Source: Paramecium tetraurelia (Eukaryota > Ciliophora > Oligohymenophorea > Peniculida > Parameciidae). Taken from it: 64,000 nt of DNA. The notes under the pieces are model-generated. The model did not search any database, was not told where the DNA came from, and saw nothing but the letters and a program-made list of their open reading frames with translations. The position numbers and the translations under genes were made by a program. Shown here one piece after another: positions 27,741 through 39,076 of this stretch (position 1 is the stretch's first letter; each line of letters begins with the position of its first letter). Location: NCBI RefSeq assembly GCF_000165425.1, contig NW_001799637.1, positions 248,001 to 312,000 of the forward strand, written 5' to 3'.

Positions 27741-30135
27741 TCATTTACGATTTTGCTATTGTTATTATTATTGCTGTTCTTCCATCTCTTATTTTACTTA
27801 TGAATATTTAGGCTACTTTTGCTGATTTTATTGATTCATATTCATAATCTGAAAGTACTAATCACCATATTGAGGCATCATTGGAATTTAATAATTCATA
27901 ATTGGAACCTACTATTACTGTTGGTTTGTCTTCTACTACTGATTTAATTGTCCTTACACTTGCTATTATTATTAATATACTGGCTAAGAGGTGTATCTAA
28001 TTATGTTAAAATACTCAATACATAATTGGAATGAATTATTATGGCATTCCTACAGCTTAGGGTGCTGCCAAAGGAAGTTATTGTAAAGGCATTTAAGCAA
28101 GCTGAGGCATGGAAGCCAATTAAGGCATCTATATTTACCCATTCTAAACAGTAGCCATTTATCCAGGCTAAACCATTTATGGAATTTATCCCTAAACTTG
28201 TTGTATCATTTGTGGTGGCAATTGAGAAATTATCTATGGCATTTATCCTGGGATCGTTGATACTACCTACGTTGGAATCTATCCAACCATTTGATTTGGA
28301 ATCTAACCTACCATCTAACCCATTTATCCTGGGAGTTGACCTATCATCTATCCTGAGAGTTGGCCAACCATTTATCCTGGCATCTAACTAATAATCTACC
28401 CAGGAATTTAGCTGACCATCTAGCCTGGCATTTAACCTACCATCTAAGCTGGCATTTAACCTACCATTTATCCTGGCATTTAACTTACCATTTATCCTGG
28501 AATTTGCCCCATCATTTAACCTGGTAATATTGGAATTTGAGCTACTGGAGCCATCTACATTTAAGGATACATAAAATTTGAAGGATAGACAAGTTAATAA
28601 TATTATTATTATTAAGACTATTACTATAATTATAATTGTTGTTATTGCTATTGTTGTTACTATAATTGAGAAGATTGTTACTATTGTTAAGGTTGTTATT
28701 ATTACCCAGACGCTTATTATTATTATATGGGTATCACTGGAGTTGGTTGTGCAACTGGCTACATGATTGGTTAGACTAAAGGCAGTTAAACTGGGATTTG
28801 TGGTTGAGAGGGGATTGGAGTTTATTGAAAAATCTATTAAGGATTCTACTACTACGGTTGTTATGGTTAGGATTATTATTACTGAGGCTATTGTAATTTT
28901 GATTCTAATTTTGGTAGAGGAGGCGGAAGAGATTATATCTTACTTAGTGATGATTACACTTCCTTTTTCTACTCCTTTTTTTTTTTCATAAGTTCCATTA
29001 CTACTTTTAGTTGTGATTTTGGAAATAAGTGCAACTTTTATGAATCTTTTCCCATTACTGCAAATTATACTTCTGATAAGTTTTCAGAATCACTTATCGG
29101 CTCTTCATCCAATTCGACTGTATGACCCTTCTAAGCTACTACTTCTTAATAGTAATCTTTCATTTTATTTATATCGAGATTTTAATCTTATTCATAATGC
29201 TATAGAACCTTTTTGATTATGTTTTTGGCATGCAATTTTTCATCTTTTTCCTCTGCTTTAGATAGTCTCTTAGAACAGGAATTCTGGATACTACCATTGT
29301 TTTTCCTCTACACCTTATTATCTGGCATAAATTCTTGTTTAGTCTTTGTGATATTTGGTTCCAATTTACTTAATTAATATAATATGAAGCTTATTTCTTA
29401 TTGTCCAAATTATTCGAATTTCACATTTTCATTTAGCTACAATTTTACTAACTATTTCTCAATATCTGCTTTACTCAATATAGGAACATCCTAATTTTCA
29501 AGCTTTCTCAAAATATTGAAATATCTATTTTTTATTGAACTCTCAGTTCTAGAATTTTTCATCTCCGTAGCTATAATCATCCAATTCTTCCCATGTTTAA
29601 GTAGTTGTTTACATAATTCATATTCCTCATTCTTTTCCCAAGGCCCCCTTTGAATATTTGGATTTAATTTATTTAGCCATCTATCCCTTACAATTTTTGC
29701 CATTTTCACATTTTATTGATTTAACTTTTATGCTAATTCTTTTGCTATATCGCTCCATTTAAATGGCCTATTCTATGTTAAATAAGACAAGCAAATCTCT
29801 TTCAGGGCTTCATCCTCCTTTTTTTACCATTATTACTAGAGTAATCTTATTTTTTTCCTTGTCGTCGCATATTATAATTTGCAATCAATTTTAGTGCTTT
29901 TCATTAATTATGATATTAGGCTCCAGACATCATCAGGAACAAGATGATGACTTATCTATTAATCAATGCAATAGGTTTAAATTAACAATTTTAACTATTT
30001 GACTGATGCCTCATCCCATTTAGAGCTGGTAACCTGAAAGTCAATATTATTACTTGTTAATGTTCTAATTTCATTCTTGATTGCTTCATCTGTCTATTTC
30101 AAGAGTTCTAAAAACTAATCAAGAGTCTCCTACAT
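27741..30135 (-). CDS. Two-repeat Myb protein with Q-rich, PGQM-repeat tail, 789 aa
   Basis: One 25-nt intron (27997-28021) in an otherwise unbroken frame from ATG 30135 to TGA 27741-27743. Residues 103-160 and 163-215 form two Myb/SANT repeats: WQKKEDEAL...W...RDRW, then RGPWEKNEEY...W..IA...RTESSIKNRY. This is the R2R3 arrangement that binds DNA, so a nuclear transcription factor is likely. Residues 215-400 are charged. From about 400 to the end the protein is low-complexity: a Q-tract zone, then about 100 residues of repeated PGQMV/IGQ units, then more Q-rich sequence. Much Gln is encoded by TAA and TAG. Such tails often act in activation or phase separation. The 3' end is 25 bp from the convergent M16 gene. 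Confidence 0.88.
28190..28520 (-). repeat. In-frame degenerate PGQM repeat
   Basis: Imperfect tandem units of 12-24 bp inside the Myb gene, coding for five-to-eight-residue units around P-G-Q-M-V/I-G/S-Q. Unit lengths vary by multiples of three, so the array is kept in frame. It resembles the Pro/Gly/Gln/Met-rich tails of some RNA- or membrane-associated proteins. Confidence 0.85.
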
Positions 30136-31193
30136 TTTTATGTATTTATTAATTATATGAATATTTAATCATAATTCATTTCTCATCATTCGATAACTCA
30201 TTTGTTATCTCCCCTTAACAAGTGAGATTTTTATAACCAACTTAAATATTCATTTAGCTTTAATAGCACATAATTGTATTAATATTAGAGCTGAGAGAAG
30301 TCATATTTTGATAAAACAATTAATACTACAATGAAGAGTAAATCATGGCAATTGTATGTTCGATCAGAATACAACAATAAATAGTTATTAAATTCAAATT
30401 TCACTGTTAATCTGTGGCTTTACAAATGATTAGGTAAACTTTAAGATTAAAATTGCTATAACAACCATCCTTAGAGTATGTATTTAGCAAATGCTTAGTT
30501 TTATCGAAATATGTTGTTTAGAACTTTATTACAACCATAGATCAAATTGAAATATTCATATCAAAGTTATAAGACTATGAAGGATCAGATTTTCTATTAA
30601 ATTGAAAAAGTAAACATAATAAAATACTGGCTAAATAAAAGGCATAAGCTTTTAATTTATTAAATACTTTTGAATACTATTTCGAAATTTCGCTTCTTAA
30701 ATAATAATGATATCATCTTGGATTGCATATTCAAATATTTTTGCAAAATTATAATCTACCAGAAAAGCTGAAAATCTGCTTAATTAATTATTTCGCATTA
30801 GGGAAGTAGATCATGATTAGTTCCTGGAGGCTTATTATTTCCTAATAAAATTGAGAAAAAAAGAAGATGGGTTTAGTAATTTAAATATTGAAGTTTGATA
30901 TCTCCCCTTTAAATTATTAAGAACTAATATATTTTCTACATTCGTGGAAATAATCAAAATTGAGGTAATTATATGGCAAATCAAATGTACTTAGGTTTGC
31001 CGCTCAATCGAATTTGTACGGTTTTAGTGGCAATCTGAGAATTAATATAGTGGTTTGAATTGTTTGTGTAAAGTTTAACTCTGGATTAGTATAAAAGTTA
31101 TTAATAGTGTCGAGGAAGCAAGGACTCAGTTTGACATAGGAGGTATCATATTATAATTACATTCATAACATTAATTATAAATAAATTTGATTA
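30136..31193. other. Spacer with coding-like fragments at 30331-30898
   Basis: About 1.06 kb between the divergent Myb and channel genes. On the plus strand several open stretches look coding. ATG 30331, with a 20-nt intron around 30418-30437, gives about 80 good codons, and a last stretch ending at TGA 30896-30898 encodes a polar, helical C-terminus. I could not join them with normal introns, so this may be a small gene with unusual splicing or a decayed one. The rest should hold two promoters. Confidence 0.3.
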
Positions 31194-34100
31194 ATGAAAA
31201 AAGACAAAAGGAGTGACAAAAAAAAAACATCTTAAGCTTCTCTTTATAGATCTTCGATCACAATTACTGACATTCCAGATAATCTAATGGAAAAGAATGA
31301 TATATTGGCAGAAGAAATATAGAAAACTGTAAAAACTCTCACATACTCATAAAGAATTGCTAAAGCTGAAAGACATATCTATGATGCATATTATTTAAGA
31401 ACCATACGCAATGATATAGATGAAACTAATAAGAAATTTCTAAAAATATTATGGATAATTGAAAATCAGTAATTTTGGATTTAATTCCAATTCCTATTAA
31501 CCTTGATCTATTAATTGATGACTTTCTTTGAATCATCAGCAACAGATGGATTAGAAGGATTCATATTGGCATTTTTTGGATTAGACACTATAATCACTGT
31601 GATATTGTTGAAAACTAAGAAGAAAGGAGGATTAGGATTCAAGTTTAATTTAAAGAGACAACTTAAAATTTTCTTCTTCTGCATGTGTTTACTTGACTTC
31701 TTTGTGCATCTTGGCGATCCGACTATTGTCAGATTCAGTAGACTCCTGAGAGCCTTCTTGATGCCTCTATACTCTAAAGATTTAAGAAGAACCTTAAAAG
31801 GGATTTTGAAAGCAAGTCGAGATTTATTTTTATTGATTGCGTTGTACTTATTCATAATTTCAATATTTTCTTTTGTGGGCATAAACCTGATTGGAGAATT
31901 GGATAATGTTGATAAGACAACCTAAGATTATGGGAACTTCTTAAAGCTGTTCTCAATGCTCTTAATGACTGCTACTCTTGACTTTTATCCTGATATTCTA
32001 ATACCTCCAATGATGTAAGGAACCTATTATGCATTATTCTTCATTATTTACTTGCTGTTGTTTATATTTCTATTTGCACCCATTCCATTGGCAGTCGTTT
32101 ATGAGGGGTTTAGAAACCATAGAATGGAAATTGCTATTAGTGACATCATCAAGTAAAAGTCATCCATGATGGCCAGCTTTATCTCACTAGATTTTGATGA
32201 TCAAGGATACATATCTGAAACCTAATTTAAGGATTTCATTAGAGGTTTTTATAGAAATCAATTGTCTGAAAATAAATTATTGCAATTATTTGGAGAAATT
32301 GACAAAGATTTCAAGTATAAAAACAATAATAATTAGTGATAAAGTGTAATTCGATGAATTCTACTAATTATTAAAAGTCTTGCAAGATGGAACTAGGTTC
32401 ACTCTACCTTCAGCCAAACCTTTGGAGTGTTGGGAAAGATTAAGGGCTTATTTTAATAAAAGAGGACTCTAGAGATTTATCGAAGGCAGTTTTTTTGGGA
32501 CCTCCATGTTGGTAGTGACAATCACCAATTGTATTCTAATTATTGCAGCCTTCTTTATTGAAGACCTTAGTGTGTTAGATATATTCAATTCTTTAGACAC
32601 AATATTTTTGGTACTTTATTCAATGGAATGTCTAGTTAAAATTGTTGCCCTTGGAATTGGAGAATATTTTAATGAGGGGTGGAATGTCTTTGACATCTCA
32701 CTGGTAATCCTTTAAATTATTTTTGATTATATCCTATTTAAAGTTGTAACTGGGAACATAGTACAATCAATTAAGGCAAATAGAATATTGAGATTAGCTA
32801 AGATTCAGAAGGTGTTTCGGTTGTTTAGAGCATTTAGATCCGTTAAAATCATCAGTTTTTTACTCAAAGGAGTAGAATTTTTAGATGTTGTGAGAAGACT
32901 ATTATATAAAATCTTATTCTGCATTCCCATAATTTTTAGGTTAATGATGCCAGTATAAATGGTGTTTTTTATTTATGCTACCATTGGTATTTATGTATAT
33001 GGAGATGTTGAAACAGTGGCAGATAATCCATATGCCAATTCAAAATGTGATCCAAATCAATTCCAATACTCATGGGGAGATTGCAAATATGCCGATTTTA
33101 AATCATTCGCTGGAGCCTATCTAATGATGCTTCAATTTTTCATTGCTGCCGAATGGAATTAGGTTGTTTTTGAATTAACTTATGATACTGGTAATATGTT
33201 TTCAGCTATGGTTTTTATTGGTTCCTTTGAATTTTTATCTATATTTTTATTAGCCTTAATTAGTGGACTTGTTTGGGAAGTATTTACAATTGTGTCTTTA
33301 TCAATCAAATAAGAAGATGAATAAGTAGAAAATGAAATTGAAATTTCAAATGATGCTTAATTGGATACAAAAATAAATGGGATTTCAGGGGTTACTTAGT
33401 TAAAAAAGAAAACGAGGATTTTAAATGATGACAATCCTGATGTTATTTAATTTCAATCAAACGATAAGCGAGATTTAAAAGAGGGCAATCCAGCTTTCAG
33501 AACCATTTCGGAACAATTTTAATAGGACACTTTTAATGAAAACAACTTACAAACTAGGGAAAATTCTTAAGTCAGAATCGTACAAATCGCACATTCCAAA
33601 ACTCTTATTAGAATCAAGACACCTGAATACAAACCTTTTGATGTTGGTGCTTTATACAAACAACATTTCAAAGATTATCAGACTTTCTTAGAATTTAAGT
33701 AAAGTAATGATGGTTTTGATGTGCAACATGTAACAACAGAATACATGAATCATCTAAGGAATGAAATAAAGAAGGATGAAATATTCCATAAAAAATACAT
33801 CAACATTTCAAATCATCATTTGCTTATTTAAAATGCTGTGCTTAGGGATGCCTCTGAAGTTTACATTAAAAAATAAGAAGATGATTTTTTTAAGACTTCA
33901 TATAGAGAGAAATTTGAAAGGATCTAAGAATTGAAATTCCAAAGTAAATTTAAGATTGAAAGCAAAATATTATTCTCCTTAATGGGAATTCTGAAATTTC
34001 CAAAACCTAATATCAAATATTACTTTTAAATACTTTATCTCATTGAAAACTATTTCACATATTAATTATTACCTGAAAGCTCTTTCTTCAAATTATTACA

Positions 34101-34771
34101 TCAAATTAATAATAAATGGTATTTAATTAGTATTGAGGACACTCAAATATGTTTTAACAGATTGCATTCAGGTCCCTGGGATCATTCGGATACCCTATTT
34201 ACAACAAGCAATCTCTAAATTTGTGAAAATCTAAGAAGTTTTATAGACTAGGACACTTATGAAAGCAGAACTACAGTGGAAGACTTCAAATTAAGCTTAA
34301 GCAAACTAGCCAAGAACTTTGAGATGGATATCTCTTCAGTAGATGTCAATAGCAGTTGCATTCTCTATCAAATTACTAATGACTAATATGGATACGATAC
34401 TAATTCAATTAAACTAAAAAGGAGTAAATATTTAGATTAATACTTTAGATCAAGATGAGATATCTCCAGATTAAAAATTTGTTGTCTTGGAATCCCAAAG
34501 AAACATAGGTACTAAAACTTGCTTCACGCATCGTCAAGACTCTTAAAGTTCAGATGAACATTAACATATTAACAAGACTATAATGTTTGTTTTGTCAAAA
34601 ACTTAAGCTCAAGAAAAAAGAATCATTTATTAAAACTAAGTTATGTTGGCTTAATTTATTTTGGATTTGGCTGGAGTAATTCATAATTATTCGCATAACT
34701 TCTTCTAATAAATTGAGGATTTGTATACTTTAAGACTAAAATAGAAAGGTAAAGGTATAAAAAGAATGTGA
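31194..34771 (+). CDS. Two-pore (TPC-type) voltage-gated cation channel with EF-hands, 1176 aa
   Basis: Two six-segment channel repeats in one chain, as in TPC channels of plant vacuoles and animal lysosomes. Repeat I spans about residues 90-320; its S4-like helix (RFSRLLRAFL) has few charges. The linker holds two EF-hand loops, at about 333-344 (Asp 1 and 3, Gln at the last position) and 370-381 (normal Glu), the plant TPC1 arrangement. Repeat II (about 425-700) has a well-charged S4, NRILRLAKIQKVFRLFRAFR. A long cytosolic tail of about 470 residues follows. Introns 32315-32336 and 34424-34448 keep the frame; a TGA just upstream fixes the start. Likely an organelle or plasma-membrane Ca2+/Na+ channel. 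Confidence 0.85.
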
Positions 34772-34787
34772 TTAATTTATTATTAAA

Positions 34788-35424
34788 ATGTATATATTAA
34801 TATTACTAATTGTGTAAGTATATTCATACCACACTATTTCTGAGAATTCAAAAGTCAAAACACTCAACCAAACTGAGTTTCAATAATTAAATATTGGTAA
34901 TAATCATTTAAATAATTTCCTAGGTCGAGACAGCCATTCATGGTTCATTTTGTTTTACAGACCATCATGTCCTCATTGCTAAAAAGTCCTGCCTGTTTGG
35001 GAAAGTTTTGCTGAATACAATTAGACATCGAGCAAAATCGGTGCTGTCAATTGGTACTTTTCAAAATAATGTTAGTGAGGTTGAAAAAGATTTATGTAAA
35101 TTATTCTCAATTGATGCTGTACCAACAATGATTCTAATTTCTGAAGGTGGAAATCTTCATCATTATAGTGGAAACAGGACAAAAGAATCTTTTATTCAGT
35201 TTCTTGATAAAAATTGGCAAAATAATGAAACTGAGACCCCTCCTAAGGACGATTCCTCAATATTTGATACAACAACTATATTCATTTTGTTATTACTAGT
35301 GTTGGTGGGTTTTCTTATCTGGATTTACTTCTAGGAGAAGTACGAGTATTCATCAATCAGCAGTTAAGCCAACTAGAGCTCGATTATAGAAATGCAAGAA
35401 ATCAATAAACCAATAGAAATTTGA
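34788..35424 (+). CDS. Thioredoxin-fold ER membrane protein (TMX/PDI-like), 195 aa
   Basis: A signal peptide (residues 1 to about 16), one thioredoxin domain with the active site CPHC at residues 52-55, and a C-terminal transmembrane segment (about 147-165) followed by a short polar tail. This is the layout of single-pass membrane PDI-like oxidoreductases of the secretory pathway. The cis-proline loop (DAVPTM) is present. Two introns, 34897-34923 (27 nt, a multiple of three) and 35054-35075 (22 nt), give a 195-codon frame. The start is 17 bp after the stop of the channel gene on the same strand. Confidence 0.87.
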
Positions 35425-35612
35425 TTTTATATTATTGTTTAATATATTTGCCGATATTTATTTTAATTGGAAATAATATAATTAGTAAAGATAAATTTAG
35501 AACTAGTTATTTTTGTGAAAATGGAGAAAATGGTATCCGAATCTTATAGGAAAATTTGATAAATAATTATTAAACAATATAAATCAATTTGTTACATATG
35601 AATTAGGCTAAT

Positions 35613-36365
35613 TCAAGGTGTTTCTTCCTTGGTATTACTTTTTACCCTAGACTGTAAATTTTCAATAGAGATCGAATCTATTTGTGTATTTATCGAGCTT
35701 GAGTAGGTTCTTGAATATCTTAACTATTCACTTCCTTTGAAAACCTATTGAAATACCCATTTAAAACTGCTAACTTGTTCAATATGCTTATATATTTAGA
35801 CATCAATTGATACATCAAGAGTTATTGCAATTCGTTTAAGTGATTTTATTTTTTACTCAGTTATAGTCAGTTTAATAGCCATCAACATGATTGTGGCTGA
35901 AGTCGTATGATCTTTAGATTCAAATACTGGAAATCCAACTGATTTCATTTGTTTTTATTCAGCCTTAGAATAGATCTGATTATCTTACCAATTTGAGAGC
36001 CTCTTGAACTACAGCATATATAGTTTGTTTCTCATCTTCTCCATCATCATTTTTCACTGCGTAATTCTTGTCCATGACGACTACAAAAATCTAGCTCTTG
36101 CGTTCTTGTTAATATTTATTAATTAAATACTTTTACTCCCGGCCACATAAACACATTTCTCGTTTATTTATTTAAAACTAGGTCTATCGCTTTACTTTAT
36201 ATTAGTGTATCCAGAATCAGTCGGAATCACTAAGCACTCCACATCCTCATTTTCAACTGGACCTGCCGTTAAAGCAATTTCACAGTTCTCTATTTGGTAT
36301 TTTAATAACAGTTGAGGAAACTGTGAAGATCTCTCACCTGTTTGGAAGCAAAGATTATTTCCCAT
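35613..36365 (-). CDS. Hypothetical protein, possible macro domain, 233 aa
   Basis: Introns of 26 and 25 nt give a 233-codon frame. The first 165 residues alternate strands and helices in a way that recalls a macro domain: an IALTAGPVENEDVECLVIP start like the strand that precedes the adenine-binding Asp, an FVVVMDKN strand, a helix of small residues (ALKLAEQ) and SVGFPVF. The usual glycine-rich phosphate loop is not evident, so ADP-ribose binding is doubtful. The C-terminal third is polar and S/N-rich. The gene converges on the thioredoxin-fold gene. Confidence 0.55.
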
Positions 36366-36977
36366 AATTATTTAATATAAATGTAAATGAATAATTAAAA
36401 GCTGAATTTGAAATGTTTAAAATATTCGAAGACTTGAATGTTTATAAAATCTGAGCAAAATACTGACTATTAAGATGTATACCTTTTTCCTTAGTGTGTG
36501 TGTATTTTAATTTAATGTTTTTTATACTTATCTAAATGATCTGAACTAAATTAATAAAGTGTTATAAGTTAGAAAACATATAGGAGATATTATCAACAAT
36601 TTTAATTCATGTTAGGTGTTTTTAAAGTGTTGCTGAATGAGAAACAGATTCAAATTAAATAATTTTATTTTACATAATAGTTCAGAAAAAAGAATTTGAA
36701 AATATAATTTACTAAATACAATAATGGAAATAGATTTAAGAATAATTATTAGTCAGTGGAAGTGTTCAGTTCCCTTTTGTTTGGATGAGAGATCGCAATG
36801 ATTTTTAGATCAATTGTTAGATTGCTTTGAGTCTTAATTAGATTGTGAATATAATATTGTTATATTTGGATTTTTTGTTTGAGAAGAGGCAAAAAGGCTT
36901 GTGAGTTTCTATTTTCTATTCTAATTTGATCATTAAAGTATTAAATTTTTATATCTTTTTTTTAAAAAAATTATATT
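36366..36977. promoter_or_regulatory. Divergent upstream region including uS17 promoter
   Basis: About 610 bp between the macro-like gene and the ribosomal-protein gene, pointing away from each other. It is AT-rich, with T-rich runs just before the uS17 ATG. No gene is seen in it; this is one of the longer spacers here, consistent with a strongly expressed ribosomal gene. Confidence 0.45.
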
Positions 36978-37508
36978 ATGGCAGACGTTCAATCATAAAG
37001 GGCTTTCCAAAAGTAAGAGGGCATTTTCTAAAACTCAAAGAAACTATTAGCAAAGAAAACATCTAAGGGAGTCAGATATTGGAAGGAAGTCGGTCTTGGT
37101 TTCAAAGTTCCAAAGGAAGCAATTGAAGGTCATTACATTGATAAGAAATGCCCATTCACTGGAAATGTGAGCGTTAGAGGAGCCATTTTGAAGTAAATGA
37201 AAGTCAATAATGAATAGAGGCATAGTAATTTCTACAAAGATGACCAGAACAATCATTATCAGGAGGGATTATTTGCACTATGTTGCCAAATATAATAGAT
37301 ATGAAAAGAGACACAGAAATGTACCAGTTCACATTTCACCAGCATTTGGACCAGTGAAGGAAGGAGATATTGTAGTTTGTGGACAATGCAGGTAAGAATT
37401 TAAATAATAATTTAAAGACCATTATCAAAGACAGTCAGATTCAATGTATTGAAGGTGATTCCAAATGAAATCATTGGTAATGTTAGAAAACAATTTGTTT
37501 TATTCTGA
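36978..37508 (+). CDS. RPS11: Ribosomal protein uS17 (S11e), 159 aa
   Basis: A 40S subunit protein that binds 18S rRNA. The sequence is conserved end to end: AFQKQ start, [25 protein letters not shown], the [18 protein letters not shown] core, [13 protein letters not shown], and the [10 protein letters not shown] and KQF ends. Introns 37193-37217 (25 nt) and 37392-37417 (26 nt) give 159 codons, a normal length for eukaryotic uS17. Codon use is more GC-rich than its neighbours, as expected for high expression. Confidence 0.96.
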
Positions 37509-37583
37509 TTCCAATTATATTTGCATACATATAGTACAATATATATATATTTCATGAATGATGAGAAGAATGATAATAAAAAG

Positions 37584-38084
37584 TCATTTTTCATTGAGGA
37601 CATCCAGCAATTTTTGTAATTGAGTAAGAGGAGACTTTTGGGTGATGGTGATTATTTTATTTTTGATCTACACTTTATGGACTTTTTACAATAATGGAGC
37701 CAGTTTGTTTAGTTTCTACTTGGTAGGTGACGAATCTTTGCTCATTTTATTGAATTTGTCTTCACTCAAAGTGAAATTGAATTGTGAGGGAGTAACTCTG
37801 ATATGTCTGGGATTAGCAGGTCTCAACTTTAAAGGATTCTCATCTTTGATTTAATACAGAACTTGACTCTGTTAAATTCTGGTGGAGTGTAGAGATTTCT
37901 TGCGAGGACTCCTTATTTCAGTCACCTGTCTTATATGACATAAATTGGGCAATAACTTTCGATTTTTGTTAGAAGGCATTGGGGATGAATACTCCATAGA
38001 TTCAGAAAGTAGTTTAAGTTAATTAGTGTGGGAGGATTGGGAGTAGTCTTGCCACCCAGCTAGTTGTGTGAAATCATTAATCAT
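37584..38084 (-). CDS. ORF, probable C-terminal part of the adjacent kinase, 166 aa
   Basis: An unbroken TGA-only frame from ATG 38084, nine bases past the kinase stop, to TGA 37584-37586. The product is basic, S/P/K-rich and without a fold I know, with patches such as RSPRKKSLHS that could be phosphorylation or docking sites. The tiny gap and shared orientation suggest it is really the tail of the kinase, separated by a missing base rather than a gene of its own. No intron with proper ends and length joins them. Confidence 0.5.
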
Positions 38085-38092
38085 ATTAATTA

Positions 38093-39062
38093 TCAAATAT
38101 TGTCATTCTTATTATAAGTGATATTAGTAAGGTTGACGGATTCGTCTGCTTATAAAAATGAATTGTGATGTTGTCTCTGGAACCACTGACTGAGTTTCAC
38201 CTATTCACAGTTCAATCTATAGATGGGATTCTTGGTGAGTAGACAATTAAGTAACATGATCAAATCAGTTGGTATCGACTTGCAATCTGTGAGTGGGTTG
38301 TGATAAATGATTTGTTTTTGCAACTCCTCCTGGGTCAAGCCTTCAAAGGGTCGATGTTAAAATACCAATTCCTATTGCCATATTACTAATTCAATACAAA
38401 AATGATAATTCCTAAGGACCAACTATCGACTTTTTCAGTATGTGGTTGCAACAATACAATCTCAGGAGGCATATAATGAGTTGTTCCACAATTCGTAGGT
38501 TCAGCTGCGTAACTAGTGATCTTGGTGGCCCAATTGAAATCTGTCAATTTGATGGTGTCATTTTCATCCAACAATATATTATCCAACTAAAATGTCGGTG
38601 TTTCTTAAATACCTTTAAGTCACGATGGACGATTCGTTGTCGATGTAAGTAGATTAGTGCCTCATTCAACTAATATATGTAGTGGTAAATCTCGTTTTCC
38701 AACAATCTTCTCTTGCAAATCTCCTATCGAAGAGTTCCTTTGCTGCAATACTCTTGCACCAAATAGATAAATTTCTCGTCTTCAAAGTATTCCACCAACT
38801 CCACTATATGTGGATGATGCAATTTCGATTAGATTCTTATCTCACTTAATATGTTATTTTCAGCATGAAACTCTTCCATCTTCTGCTTTTCAATCTAAAA
38901 ATATTTTCAAATTTCCCCTACCAACTTAATTGCGTATTTCTTTTTACTCTTGACATCCTTTGCCAACTTTACTTTTCCATATGATCCCATCCCTATCTCA
39001 TCCAACAACTAATAATTTCTAGTCGAACTTTGAATTGTATTTTTAATTTTGCAGCAAAACAT
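38093..39062 (-). CDS. Ser/Thr protein kinase with DFN in place of DFG, 296 aa
   Basis: Three introns (27, 26 and 26 nt) give 296 codons. The kinase domain runs from residue 18 (LLDEIGMGSYGKVKLAK) through the AIK lysine, the HRDLKLDN catalytic loop and the PPE motif to the RLNCEQ..LSQWF end of the domain. The metal-binding motif reads TDFNWATK, with Asn replacing the DFG glycine. The remaining catalytic residues are present, so it is probably active but with an altered activation segment. An N-terminal MFCC may be lipid-modified. Subfamily uncertain; the layout is like Aurora/CAMK-type kinases. Its ATG is 14 bp from that of the formin gene. Confidence 0.83.
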
Positions 39063-39076
39063 AATAATTATTTTTT
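39063..39076. promoter_or_regulatory. 14-bp divergent start-to-start gap
   Basis: Only 14 AT-only bases separate the proposed ATGs of the minus-strand kinase and the plus-strand formin. Core promoter elements must therefore lie inside the opposite gene or transcripts must overlap. Confidence 0.5.

Noticed and set aside
28190-28520. Satellite or CRISPR-like repeat array
   Set aside because: Units are short, degenerate and all multiples of three inside a coding frame; there are no unique spacers.
28015-29163. A separate Q-rich gene beginning at 29163 or 28989
   Set aside because: The reading frame is continuous with the upstream Myb repeats and no stop intervenes, so it is one gene.
31511-31882. 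Minus-strand frame of 123 aa
   Set aside because: It is the antisense shadow of the first membrane repeat of the two-pore channel.
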